Part shown: one piece after another, positions 27,841 to 41,314 of the stretch
Position numbering within the stretch: the first letter of the stretch is position 1
Layout: the number at the start of each line of letters is the position of its first letter
NCBI GenBank assembly: GCA_000149225.2
Contig: CM000694.1
Span: 1,551,623 to 1,615,622, forward strand
Source of the DNA: Lachancea kluyveri NRRL Y-12651
Lineage: Eukaryota > Ascomycota > Saccharomycetes > Saccharomycetales > Saccharomycetaceae
Reading direction: 5' to 3'
DNA: 64,000 nt
Made by a program: the position numbers and the translations under genes
The notes under the pieces: model-generated
What the model was told of the DNA's origin: nothing
The model's database searches: none
The model's input: the letters and a program-made list of their open reading frames with translations, nothing else

Positions 27841-30800
27841 ATGCCTCCAACAACGCCAAGAGCTAATAAAAGCTTAACTACTGCAAAGTCCCCTCCTACT
27901 TCGGGCAAGAAGAAGTTTAAACAAGCCTCCTTGCTGAGCTTCTTCAGCAAGCAACCGAAGGCCAGTAATGCTAGTACACCTATTAAAAACCTGGAAGAAA
28001 AGACTAGCAAATCCCTTTTTGTTGATGCTGGCGATGATGAAGGAGAAAGTGAATTTGTCACGGCAGTCGATGATTCCAACGTAATGGACAACAGGCCAAA
28101 ATCTGTGACTCCTCTGACTGATAATAGTAATCTATTAGATAGAATGAAAGAAGAGAAAACTGTGAAAGAAGAGAAAACTGTAAAAGGAGATAAGCAACAG
28201 TTGAATGACAACTCTGATAGTGACAATTCACCTGGAAGAAGAAAAGCCAGGAGAAATGTCAGCTATGTTGAAGACAGCGACGATGACGATGACTTTGAAG
28301 TTAGCTTCTCTAAGCAAAAAAAGACAAAGAAGAGAAATTTTGTTCCAAGCGACGATGAAGATGATTATGTTCCCAACAAGGCACATGAGAGTGAAGATGA
28401 AGAAGATGATGATGATGAGATCGATAATGAGGCGGATACATCCGTTGCCAAGAAGGAACTGGAAGATGACGGCAAGTATATCGATGAGAATGATGACGAT
28501 GACGACGAAGATATTTTAGAATTGAGTAAAGTAGGGAAAAACTCGTCACCAAAACTATCTAAATTTTCTGCGGTAAATAACAGCACTCCTTCGAAGCAAC
28601 CGATTAAGAAAGTCAAACTATCACCTAAGCCGTCACCTAAGCCGTCACCTTTTGGCAAGCCCAAACATTCTAAGTTTACCAAGGAGAACGAAGAAAGATA
28701 CCAGTGGTTAATCAACGAACGTGATGCCTCGGGCCGCTCACCTAACGATCCAGAATACGATCCACGTACCCTTTATATCCCCAGCGCTGCGTGGTCTAAA
28801 TTTACACCTTTCGAGAAACAGTACTGGGAGATCAAGTCGAAAATGTGGGACTGTATTGTCTTTTTTAAAAAGGGTAAGTTTTTCGAACTATATGAGAAGG
28901 ATGCCATGCTCGCAAATTCTCTATTTGACCTAAAGATTGCAGGTGGGGGCCGCGCTAACATGCAATTGGCAGGTATTCCTGAAATGTCTTTTGATTACTG
29001 GGCAACACAATTTATTCAGCACGGTTATAAAGTTGCCAAAGTTGACCAGCGGGAAAGTATGCTTGCTAAAGAAATGAGAGAAGGTAATAAAGGTATAGTT
29101 CAAAGAGAGTTGCAATATGTTTTGACTTCGGGTACGCTAACTGATTCTGGGATGCTAGTTTCGGATTTGTCCACCTTTTGTCTTGCTATCAAGGAAGAGC
29201 CTGGTAATTATTATGACTTGGAGAATGGTGTTCTTGAATCTAGCCAATTAGAAAACAAGCTGTTCGGCGTGGCATTTATCGACACTGCTACTGGTGAAAT
29301 TGAATTGTTGGAATTTGAGGATGACAGCGAGTGTACTAAATTAGATACACTGATGTCTCAAGTAAAGCCAAAAGAGGTTATCATGGAAAAGAATAATCTG
29401 TGTAATTTGGCTCACAAAATTGTAAAGTTCAACTCCTCACCAGAAGCAATTTTCAATTACTTGAAACCACAGGAAGAGTTTTACGATTTTGAAAAGACTT
29501 TTGATTTATTAACTTCATCTGATCCAGAGTACTTTACTAGCATGGATAAATGGCCCAAGGTATTATCTAAGTATTACGAAAAGGGTAAAAAGGTGGGTTT
29601 TAGCGCTTTTGGTGGTTTATTGTCGTACTTGAGGTGGCTAAAATTAGATGAATCCATGATTTCTATGGGCAACATAAAAGAATATAATCCTATCAAGTCA
29701 CAAACATCACTGGTATTGGATGGTATCACACTACAGAATTTAGAAATATTCAGTAACTCTTTTGATGGTACTGACAGAGGTACATTGTTTAAGCTAGTCA
29801 ACAAAGCAATTACACCAATGGGAAAAAGGATGATGAAAAAATGGGTGATGCATCCATTATTGCAGAAAAGTGATATTGAAGAAAGGCTAGATAGTGTGGA
29901 TCAGCTTACGTCTGATGTTGATTTGAGAGAGGTTTTGGAACAAAAATTCAGTGGATTGCCTGATTTAGAGAGATTATTGGCACGTATACATTCAAAAACC
30001 TTGAAAATCAAAGATTTCAACAAAGTTATCGAAGGTTTTGAAACTGTGGTAGAACTTCTAGAAATTTTGCAAAGTTTTGAACTAAAGGGTTCGCTGGACA
30101 GATTCTTGACACAAGTTCCAACTACTTTGCATCAAGCAGTGGAAAACTGGTGTAATGCTTTTGACAGAGAGCGTGCACTGGGTGAAGGCATTATTATTCC
30201 TCACCGTGGTGTTGAACCTGATTTTGACGTTTCTTTGGAAAGAATTAAAGACCTTGAAGCTCAATTAAATAATATATTGTCTGGTTACAAAAGACAATTC
30301 AAGTGCCCTAATATTCGGTTCAAGGACTCAGGTAAAGAAATATACACAATTGAGGTTCCTATGGCATTTACAAAACACATTCCTTCAGACTGGACCCAAA
30401 TGGGTGCAAATAAATCAACTAAAAGATACTACTCATCAGAAGTCTCTAGATTAGCAAGATTGATGGCCGAAGCCCGTGAAACGCATAAGACCCTAGAAGA
30501 GGACTTGAAAAATAGACTATACAAAAAGTTCGATGCAGATTATACCACAACTTGGATGCCTACAATTTTTGCTTTATCAAACATTGATTGTTTACTATCT
30601 TTAGCACGGACATCCGAATCTTTAGGTTTCCCTTGCTGTAGGCCCAAATTTGTTGATGAAGTTGATCCTAAAACTGGCAATAAGCTGAATGGGTTTGTTA
30701 AGTTTAAAGAGCTAAGACATCCTTGCTTTAACATGGGCAGTTCTGCTGCTAAAGATTTTATCCCGAATGATATTTCTTTAGGAAGTGAAAGTCCTCAACT

Positions 30801-31593
30801 AGCACTATTGACTGGTGCAAATGCAGCTGGTAAGTCTACTGTCTTAAGAATGACTTGTGTTGCGGTGATAATGGCACAACTTGGGTGTTACGTTCCATGT
30901 GAATCAGCAGAGTTGTCTCCTATCGATCGTATTATGACACGTTTGGGGGCCAATGATAATATCATGCAAGGGAAGTCCACATTTTTTGTAGAGTTATCTG
31001 AAACCAAAAAAATCCTGGACATGGCCACAAACAGATCCTTGTTGGTGTTGGATGAACTGGGAAGAGGTGGTTCTTCGAGTGACGGTTTTGCCATTGCTGA
31101 AAGTGTTTTGCATCATGTTGCCACCCATATCCAAAGCTTGGGGTTCTTTGCAACGCACTATGGCACCCTAGGTTTAAGTTTCCGTAATCATCCTCAAGTA
31201 AAGCCTCTCAAAATGAGTATTTTAGTGGAAGAAAAATCTAGAAACGTTACGTTCTTGTACAAATTGGCTGAGGGCCAAAGTGAGGGTAGTTTTGGTATGC
31301 ATGTGGCTTCTATGTGTGGCATTCCAAATGAGATTGTTGATAACGCGCAAGTTGCAGCTGACACTTTGGAGCATACCTCGAAACTGATTAAGGAGAGAAA
31401 AAAGGCTAATGGTGGATTGGATGACAAATCTATAATTCCATTGGGTTTGCAAAGCGATTTTGTCAGACTAGCATTTGGTGATGGTTTGGCCAACACCAAA
31501 CATGGTTGCGGTGAAGGCGTTGCATTTTACGACACCAACATCAAGGCAAACGCATTGAAAAGCATTTTCGCAATGATAGATGGACTAGAGTGA
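27841..31593 (+). CDS. MSH6: Mismatch repair protein Msh6
   Basis: A 1,250-residue MutS homolog (S. cerevisiae Msh6 1,242). With Msh2 it forms MutS-alpha, which recognises base mismatches and small loops. A PCNA-binding PIP box (QASLLSFF) sits near residue 30. A long acidic, disordered linker follows, including the internal repeat EEKTVKEEKTVKGDK and repeated SPKPSPKPSP. The mismatch-recognition Phe-X-Glu motif appears in FFKKGKFFELYEKD, the Walker A GANAAGKST is near residue 992, and the signature and Walker B DELGRGGSSSDG follow, with FFATHYGTL. The C-terminus ends in the usual helix-turn-helix. In S. cerevisiae MSH6 (YDR097C) is on chromosome IV while ADK2 is on V, so their adjacency here is pre-duplication order. 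Confidence 0.97.
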   Translation: MPPTTPRANKSLTTAKSPPTSGKKKFKQASLLSFFSKQPKASNASTPIKNLEEKTSKSLFVDAGDDEGESEFVTAVDDSNVMDNRPKSVTPLTDNSNLLDRMKEEKTVKEEKTVKGDKQQLNDNSDSDNSPGRRKARRNVSYVEDSDDDDDFEVSFSKQKKTKKRNFVPSDDEDDYVPNKAHESEDEEDDDDEIDNEADTSVAKKELEDDGKYIDENDDDDDEDILELSKVGKNSSPKLSKFSAVNNSTPSKQPIKKVKLSPKPSPKPSPFGKPKHSKFTKENEERYQWLINERDASGRSPNDPEYDPRTLYIPSAAWSKFTPFEKQYWEIKSKMWDCIVFFKKGKFFELYEKDAMLANSLFDLKIAGGGRANMQLAGIPEMSFDYWATQFIQHGYKVAKVDQRESMLAKEMREGNKGIVQRELQYVLTSGTLTDSGMLVSDLSTFCLAIKEEPGNYYDLENGVLESSQLENKLFGVAFIDTATGEIELLEFEDDSECTKLDTLMSQVKPKEVIMEKNNLCNLAHKIVKFNSSPEAIFNYLKPQEEFYDFEKTFDLLTSSDPEYFTSMDKWPKVLSKYYEKGKKVGFSAFGGLLSYLRWLKLDESMISMGNIKEYNPIKSQTSLVLDGITLQNLEIFSNSFDGTDRGTLFKLVNKAITPMGKRMMKKWVMHPLLQKSDIEERLDSVDQLTSDVDLREVLEQKFSGLPDLERLLARIHSKTLKIKDFNKVIEGFETVVELLEILQSFELKGSLDRFLTQVPTTLHQAVENWCNAFDRERALGEGIIIPHRGVEPDFDVSLERIKDLEAQLNNILSGYKRQFKCPNIRFKDSGKEIYTIEVPMAFTKHIPSDWTQMGANKSTKRYYSSEVSRLARLMAEARETHKTLEEDLKNRLYKKFDADYTTTWMPTIFALSNIDCLLSLARTSESLGFPCCRPKFVDEVDPKTGNKLNGFVKFKELRHPCFNMGSSAAKDFIPNDISLGSESPQLALLTGANAAGKSTVLRMTCVAVIMAQLGCYVPCESAELSPIDRIMTRLGANDNIMQGKSTFFVELSETKKILDMATNRSLLVLDELGRGGSSSDGFAIAESVLHHVATHIQSLGFFATHYGTLGLSFRNHPQVKPLKMSILVEEKSRNVTFLYKLAEGQSEGSFGMHVASMCGIPNEIVDNAQVAADTLEHTSKLIKERKKANGGLDDKSIIPLGLQSDFVRLAFGDGLANTKHGCGEGVAFYDTNIKANALKSIFAMIDGLE

Positions 31594-32592
31594 GCTAATG
31601 TCATTTTGAATTCAAGCACAAGTGTTTCGGGAGGGTTTTTTCCCCTTGTAACACGATAATGATAGAAAAACCATTTTGCATGTATGCCCTGATGTTTGAT
31701 TAACTCTAATGAAGAAAGAGGCTTATTCGATAAAAGAACGGGCGAATACCAAGACAAGTGGATGACGAACTGCTGTGCCTTTTCTTAAAACTGGCATCAA
31801 GAGGAGAAAAAACTAAAAATATAAGAAGCTTGAAGCGAGAGTAAATAGCAGGCCTTTTTTGTAAACCCAAGTATAAATCGTAGTAATATTACTGATTTTC
31901 CAAAGTCTTCGGGTAAGTAACTAAAGAGTTTAACTTCAAGCAAATGAATTAAAATGTAATATACTATATCTAAGCCCAATGTGTAATTTGATACGTTTTA
32001 AATCCAGTTAGAGATGTAAAGAGACCAATCAATTTGTTTATTAACCAAGAAATGGATATCAGTTACTCTTGATAATTTCTAAATCCACGTATTCCTTTTT
32101 ATGTCGCATTTCCAGCAACTAAGCGATCAATATAACAGCATGGACATTATTGACGTATAAAAACCTCGAGTGAATATCTTGGATATCTTGTTATTTCATT
32201 TTTAAACGTGTTACAAATGAAACATATCCATAGCAAGTTATCCAAACGTTTGAAATATCTCTACTGCAGACACTAATAGTATGAACGTATCTTACACCTA
32301 ACTTAATTCTACGCCACCTTCCAAACCAAAGAAAAAAAAAAAGAAAGATAACTTTTATCTTACAAGAAATCCGTTTTACATACCATTCATCACCTCATAT
32401 ATACATATACAATAAGCATCGGAACGTACATCGTTCCTGTTTTGCTATCCTTTTTCATTTCTCTTTACTTCCTTCCTTTCCGTGAACCTCTACTACCTCA
32501 TCTGACACGCCGTCCAAATGATTTTTAGCGTAGCTGGTGCAAAATAACATCAAATATAATTCCCTTTTGCCTTCCGAAATTTGTTGGACACG
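31594..32592. other. Convergent intergenic region MSH6 / RPH1-GIS1
   Basis: About 1 kb between two gene 3' ends. It is AT-rich and holds likely 3' UTR and polyadenylation signals for both genes, with poly-A at about 32332-32345. The short minus-strand frames (31527-31757, 31797-31979) have no recognisable content. Confidence 0.6.
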
Positions 32593-36279
<3,687 letters not shown>

Positions 36280-37839
36280 ATGTTTCAGAAAAGTGTCCAA
36301 ATGTTACTAAAGAGAAATGTGTCTACTGTGTTGCAATTAACTAAGATAGAGCAGGATGTTTGTGGCTTATTGAAGGACTATGTTGCTCACTATAACGCCA
36401 CAGCAACCAAATCTTCAGAGCCTCTAACGCTAAGGATTACGGGTGGCTGGGTTCGAGACAAGCTATTGGGTCACCTTTCTCACGATCTGGATATTGCGGT
36501 GAACAATATGACAGGTGAACAATTCGCTACTGGGCTAAACACATATCTTACCGAGCACTACTCGAAATATGGAATCAAACCACACTCGATCCATAAGATT
36601 GATAAGAACCCAGCAAAATCCAAGCATCTAGAAACTGCTACAACGAAATTGTTTGGTGTAGAAGTCGATTTTGTCAACCTAAGATCTGAAGAATATACAA
36701 CGGAATCTCGTATCCCAATAGTTGCATGTGGAACACCTGCTCAGGATGCTATGAGGAGAGACGCAACCCTGAATGCACTATTTTACAACATTCAACAGGA
36801 GCAGATTGAAGATTATACCGGTAGAGGGCTGAAGGACTTGCACGATGGCGTTTTGAGAACTCCATTACCGCCTAAACAGACCTTCTTGGATGACCCATTA
36901 CGTGTTCTAAGGCTTATCCGGTTCGCCTCTCGTTTCAACTTTTCAATTGACGAGGAAACCTACGAGGCAATGAAGGACCAAGAGATCAACCAGGCCTTTG
37001 AGGTTAAAATTTCTCGAGAAAGAGTCGGTGTCGAATTGCAAAAAATCCTTACCGGTCCTAATCCTTTAAGAGGTTTACACCTGATTCAAGGCGCATCCCT
37101 AGAGAATGTTATTTTCTACTGGCACAATGATTTGGCCGTTATTGATTATAACAATAAACACACCGATATGTCTGACGTGGAACTTGTTTATAAACAGCTA
37201 AGTTCCCACATTGATGTTGTTTTGCACAATATACCTAAGCTACTTCAAGCTTTGCCACATTTGAAAGAAAAGTATGACTCAGACGCTGTCTTTAAGCAGA
37301 ACTTTATTCTTGGTGTCACATTGGCTCCATTTTCTACTCTCTCTATCATATCGAACCCCAAGAAGATGCACAACCGACTATCCGTTACTGAGAGTATTAT
37401 TAAAGAGGGTTTGAAATTTGGTAAAAACGATGCTGAGGTTGTTGCAAAGTGTGTTGATACCAAAGACCAATTCCAAGAAATAGTTAAAAATATTGACCAT
37501 GTTAAGAGGTCTCAAGTGGGAACATTGTTGAGATCATACTATGGTGATTGGCAACTTGCGCACTATATCAATCTTTCTTTAGAATACTTTTATGATTCTA
37601 ATGTTTTGGGAAGGTATGAAAGGTTTTACACATATGTCGTGAAGCAAGATTTAGAAAATTGTCATATTTTGAAACCTCTAGTAGACGGCAAAAAACTGAG
37701 TAAACTGTTACAGATGAAGCCAGGCCCATGGATGGGGAAGGTCAACAACCAGCTGCTGCTATGGCAATTGGATAATCCTGGCAAAGGTGAGGAAGAATTG
37801 TTAGAGTTTGTTAAAAGAATTTTGCCCGATATAATGTAA
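36280..37839 (+). CDS. CCA1: CCA tRNA nucleotidyltransferase
   Basis: A 519-residue class II nucleotidyltransferase (S. cerevisiae Cca1 546) that adds and repairs the 3' CCA of all tRNAs in nucleus, cytosol and mitochondria. The flexible-loop/catalytic head has RITGGWVRDKLLG (52-64) and the metal-binding DLD (69-71). RRDATLNALFYN and the DDPLRVLRLIRFASR nucleotide-selection motif (EDxxR region) are intact. The opening MFQKSVQMLLKRNVST is basic and hydroxylated with almost no acids, a mitochondrial presequence. A second in-frame Met at residue 8 falls inside it; S. cerevisiae CCA1 uses several starts to make mitochondrial and cytosolic/nuclear forms, so the same is likely here. Confidence 0.95.
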   Translation: MFQKSVQMLLKRNVSTVLQLTKIEQDVCGLLKDYVAHYNATATKSSEPLTLRITGGWVRDKLLGHLSHDLDIAVNNMTGEQFATGLNTYLTEHYSKYGIKPHSIHKIDKNPAKSKHLETATTKLFGVEVDFVNLRSEEYTTESRIPIVACGTPAQDAMRRDATLNALFYNIQQEQIEDYTGRGLKDLHDGVLRTPLPPKQTFLDDPLRVLRLIRFASRFNFSIDEETYEAMKDQEINQAFEVKISRERVGVELQKILTGPNPLRGLHLIQGASLENVIFYWHNDLAVIDYNNKHTDMSDVELVYKQLSSHIDVVLHNIPKLLQALPHLKEKYDSDAVFKQNFILGVTLAPFSTLSIISNPKKMHNRLSVTESIIKEGLKFGKNDAEVVAKCVDTKDQFQEIVKNIDHVKRSQVGTLLRSYYGDWQLAHYINLSLEYFYDSNVLGRYERFYTYVVKQDLENCHILKPLVDGKKLSKLLQMKPGPWMGKVNNQLLLWQLDNPGKGEEELLEFVKRILPDIM

Positions 37840-38411
37840 ATACAAATTAGCGCTCCTATAGATGCCTCCCACCGCACACAGGCTATTCTTTAGTCATTTT
37901 TTGCTAGTTAAAATCCTGTAGTAAGAAAAATTATAGAAACTGTTGAGTTTCAACGTAACTCTTATTACGAATAAATTGCGTGATAACTAGCAAAGAAAGC
38001 CAAAAAAGAATAAAAAGAATAAAAAACAACAACAAAAAGAACAATCTGTTACTTGAGTGCCTGTCATTGAAGGCGTTACCTTTTTATGCCCCAGTGTTTT
38101 GAAGCCGAATGTTAGGAGAACCACTGATACGAGTAGCCCATCATACAACTGTTGATAGCTTACCCATTTGTCTCCCCAAATGAATGTGTGAAATAGATGT
38201 AAGCAAGAAAAGTGGATAATAGCTATGCGAGTTTATATTTAGCTAACTAAAGTTCATTTATAAGAGAGCAGATGTTACTTCTTTAATGCAGCATTTTGAT
38301 GAGTCCATTTTTTTCATTTTCTTATCTGAATTTGATTTTCTACTTCTTTTTTATTTTTGTTTTCCTTTTTCGCATTCTTATCTTTGTTTTTATTCTTTTG
38401 TGAAAAGAAAA
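37840..38411. other. Convergent intergenic region CCA1 / BCK2
   Basis: 572 bases of AT-rich 3' flanks with long A runs on the CCA1 side (about 37998-38040) and T runs on the BCK2 side (about 38308-38400), typical of yeast polyadenylation regions. No gene is seen. Confidence 0.65.
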
Positions 38412-40586
38412 TCACCAATATGAAGAGGAATTTTCCTCATTTTCTAAGAAATTAAATGACTCCGTGATTTGGTCGATATCCTGCATGAGCCTGTTGGTGA
38501 AGTTATGATTTGGATGGTGATGTGTACGCTCTCCAACAACTTCTTCCTGGGAACTACTGTTTGTGTTATTACCTATATTCATTGTTGTTGGTGAGATGTT
38601 CATTGCGGATGTCACCGTAGAGGCATCACCGCCTTCGTGCATGTTTAGGGTAGCATTCTCGCTGTGAGCCTGGCCAGCATCATTTAAGAAGCTGCCTGGA
38701 TTTTCAAAGTCGAATTCCATGTACATATCCAACAAATCTTCATTCTGTTTCTTTTGAGTGTTGTTCTCGACCTTGTTGGGGGAGACATTTTTTGTGTATT
38801 TATTCAATTGAATATCGTTGGACCCCAATCCTGTATTAACCAACGTGAAGCCTTGACCTTGCACGTATTGATAGGACGCACCAATGCTGTTAACCGTAGA
38901 AACGGAGTTTGTCATCGAAGAAACCATCAAACCGCTACTGTGACTAGTGTTAGGAACAGATACAGTGTCATATTCCTCTTCCACCTCTTCTTCTAAAGTG
39001 GTCCGTGGAATGCCCTTAATGGCCGGTAAATCGGATGATTCTGGTAGTGCAAACTCTTCTTCCTCTAATACATCGTTTTCTAATGAGTTCTCCCTTTCCA
39101 GAGATACCAACGTATTGTTACGGTTTACGCCAGTATGGACGCTCACCTCACCCATCCCTGGAGTAGATGACGAAGAAGTAGAGGAGGGGATTGGAGCAGT
39201 CGAATAAGTCCCATTTGAAGAGACAAAAGAAGATGTGTGCAATTTGTACAGATCGGAAATAGAATCCTGTTTTTTCTTGTGACTAGGGCGATGTTTAGAT
39301 TGCGTATCCAAAAAAGTTTCTGTACCCAACGGTAAATCTGCTGCAGCGTTCGCTGTTGTCGTTGTTGAGTTAGTGCTATGGTACAGCGAGCTCAAATCAC
39401 GGGACAACCTGTGTGCAGACGACCTGGTGCCTGATCTAGGTCTTGCCGGAGAACCGGCTCTAACTGGGGAATATCTGTTGGACATCGAGGAGACGGAATT
39501 GGTGGATAAATCCCTATGCAAAGTTGGTATATTAGATGATGCACTACTAGAAACCATCGAACTCATGGACCCGCCTGTGTTCGCTCTCTTCCTGGTAAAC
39601 ATTTTGCTAAATGCGATGGAGGCGTCGTTTTCGTCGCCCGGGTTCCCAGATAATGATGATGATGGATTATTAGTATTATGCAAATGGAATTCTTTTGTAC
39701 TTGTCTTGGTAAGTGTAGTATCTTCATAGTCATATTGATACTCATCCAAATAGTGATGATCTATGCTGTCTCCATTTTCATCGGCGTCATCCTCTAAATT
39801 GGAATTAGAATGCGCAAAATTTTTCCTTAGCAAATCGATCTTTTCTGTACTTCCACTAGTTTTCATATGAGGTTTCATATCCATGGTCAAAGATGCACGC
39901 CCATTACTATTGACTAGGGCGACGTTGGCGCTCATAGAACGACCGACAGGAGGCCGATGGGTATTCGGCAATGGGGCTGAGCGTGGAACAATTTCTTGAG
40001 GAGATGGAACAGAAATAGATGACATTGGCGAGGATGCGCAGGACGAGGATGATGTTAACCTACCGTATTTTAGAAAAGAGCCATACGATCTTTTCGTGGC
40101 AGATGAGGGTGTCGAAGATGAAGAATTTGCAGTGGGTGTCAAGGACGCAGTAACAATTGAGTCCAAAGGAGGAGAAAGCTTTAGCTGCCTGTTTTCAGGG
40201 CTGTATCCATCATTTGACGAACTAAAAATTCTCAGCATTCTGCTTTTGGAAGACTTCTTCTTGGTCGCTTCCAAAGGTTTCTCATCCTGGACGGTGAAGT
40301 TTACAAAGACCATTTCACCCTTCCTATATTTTGATCTGGTTCCCTTTTTCTTGGATTTTTTAGGACCATCTAGCTGAACCTTCTTAGGAATGTTCATAAT
40401 ATTAATATTGCTGTTAGAACGCTCCAATTTGGTGCTTGCAGCAGTGTCAGTTTCCGTAGGAGTAGTGACATGATTGTTACTTGACCTTCGGTAGTAGTGT
40501 GGGATTTTCCATCTGCTTACAGCATCAGTAGGTGTTCGAGAAGGGGAAACGTTTGGATCTTTGGATGGACTCTGAGAGCACTTCAT
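38412..40586 (-). CDS. BCK2: G1/S transcription activator Bck2-like protein
   Basis: A 724-residue, largely disordered, Ser/Thr/Asn-rich protein. The conserved patch is KWKIPHYYRRSS-like (here SRWKIPHYYRRSSNN near residue 25), which S. cerevisiae Bck2 (851 residues) shares. A basic segment KKSKKKGTRSKYRKGEMVFVNFTV follows in parts. The C-terminal acidic region (LLDMYMEFDFENPGSF) could act in activation. Bck2 promotes G1/S and M/G1 gene expression independently of Cln3, partly through Mcm1. It is shorter than the S. cerevisiae protein, as usual for a fast-evolving disordered regulator. Position between CCA1 and DNF1 matches YER167W. TCACGTGA lies 49 bases upstream of the ATG. Confidence 0.9.
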   Translation of the reverse strand: MKCSQSPSKDPNVSPSRTPTDAVSRWKIPHYYRRSSNNHVTTPTETDTAASTKLERSNSNINIMNIPKKVQLDGPKKSKKKGTRSKYRKGEMVFVNFTVQDEKPLEATKKKSSKSRMLRIFSSSNDGYSPENRQLKLSPPLDSIVTASLTPTANSSSSTPSSATKRSYGSFLKYGRLTSSSSCASSPMSSISVPSPQEIVPRSAPLPNTHRPPVGRSMSANVALVNSNGRASLTMDMKPHMKTSGSTEKIDLLRKNFAHSNSNLEDDADENGDSIDHHYLDEYQYDYEDTTLTKTSTKEFHLHNTNNPSSSLSGNPGDENDASIAFSKMFTRKRANTGGSMSSMVSSSASSNIPTLHRDLSTNSVSSMSNRYSPVRAGSPARPRSGTRSSAHRLSRDLSSLYHSTNSTTTTANAAADLPLGTETFLDTQSKHRPSHKKKQDSISDLYKLHTSSFVSSNGTYSTAPIPSSTSSSSTPGMGEVSVHTGVNRNNTLVSLERENSLENDVLEEEEFALPESSDLPAIKGIPRTTLEEEVEEEYDTVSVPNTSHSSGLMVSSMTNSVSTVNSIGASYQYVQGQGFTLVNTGLGSNDIQLNKYTKNVSPNKVENNTQKKQNEDLLDMYMEFDFENPGSFLNDAGQAHSENATLNMHEGGDASTVTSAMNISPTTMNIGNNTNSSSQEEVVGERTHHHPNHNFTNRLMQDIDQITESFNFLENEENSSSYW

Positions 40587-41314
40587 GATCTTAAGATGCC
40601 AATTACCCTTGTTTGACGCGATATTACAACAAAGTCACGTGATACAGTGTGAAATGAAGAGCGAAGTTTGAAACCGATAGAAATCTTATTTGGTGGTAGC
40701 TTACACTCCTGGTGCTGATATTCTATAGCATGTTAGTAAAGCAATTTATACTTTGGATCATCAAGGAACGGCTAAACATACGGTGTGTGATGGAATGGAC
40801 GAATTAGGCAAGGTTCCTCCAGCGAAGATACAGATTTGAGGCGAAACTTGAGACTCCTTTGTGCTTTTTTTTTTAAAATATGCAGATATCTGGTTGCCCT
40901 CACAATAATATTGTATCTCCCTTGCGTAATATCAAGTCTCCTTCGAGTGGCAATAAGTGGTAACCTAGATCTAACTAGCAAAGAAAGAACACACCATGGA
41001 AAAAACCTGCAATAGAGCGAGGAGGTCAGACGTCTGCATGAGGGAAAAAAAAAATAGTACAAGCGGAATACCTCATTACGGACGAACAGCATAGAAATGC
41101 CAGGTGCTAGCAGGAAAATGAAGAACTATTGAGAATATTTCAAGTAGGAGATATGTAAGGGCATGGAAAATCTTCGGATATCAGAATGAAGAACTTACGT
41201 TCTGACTGAATCTGAGGGAAAAGTTACAAAAATCTCTTGTCAGAGACCTGGTTCTATTCGAAAACATGGTTTAAAAACGATATTACATAGTCTTATAGCT
41301 ATTATACATAGTTC
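40587..41314. other. Intergenic: BCK2 promoter and DNF 3' flank
   Basis: 728 bases between two minus-strand genes. It contains TCACGTGA at 40635-40642 and a poly-T run near 40867. A 106-codon frame (40772-41092, minus) begins without recognisable protein content and is not called. Confidence 0.55.
40635..40642. promoter_or_regulatory. TCACGTGA site before BCK2
   Basis: Exact palindrome only 49 bases upstream of the BCK2 ATG, so it may lie at or inside the transcription start region. Confidence 0.4.
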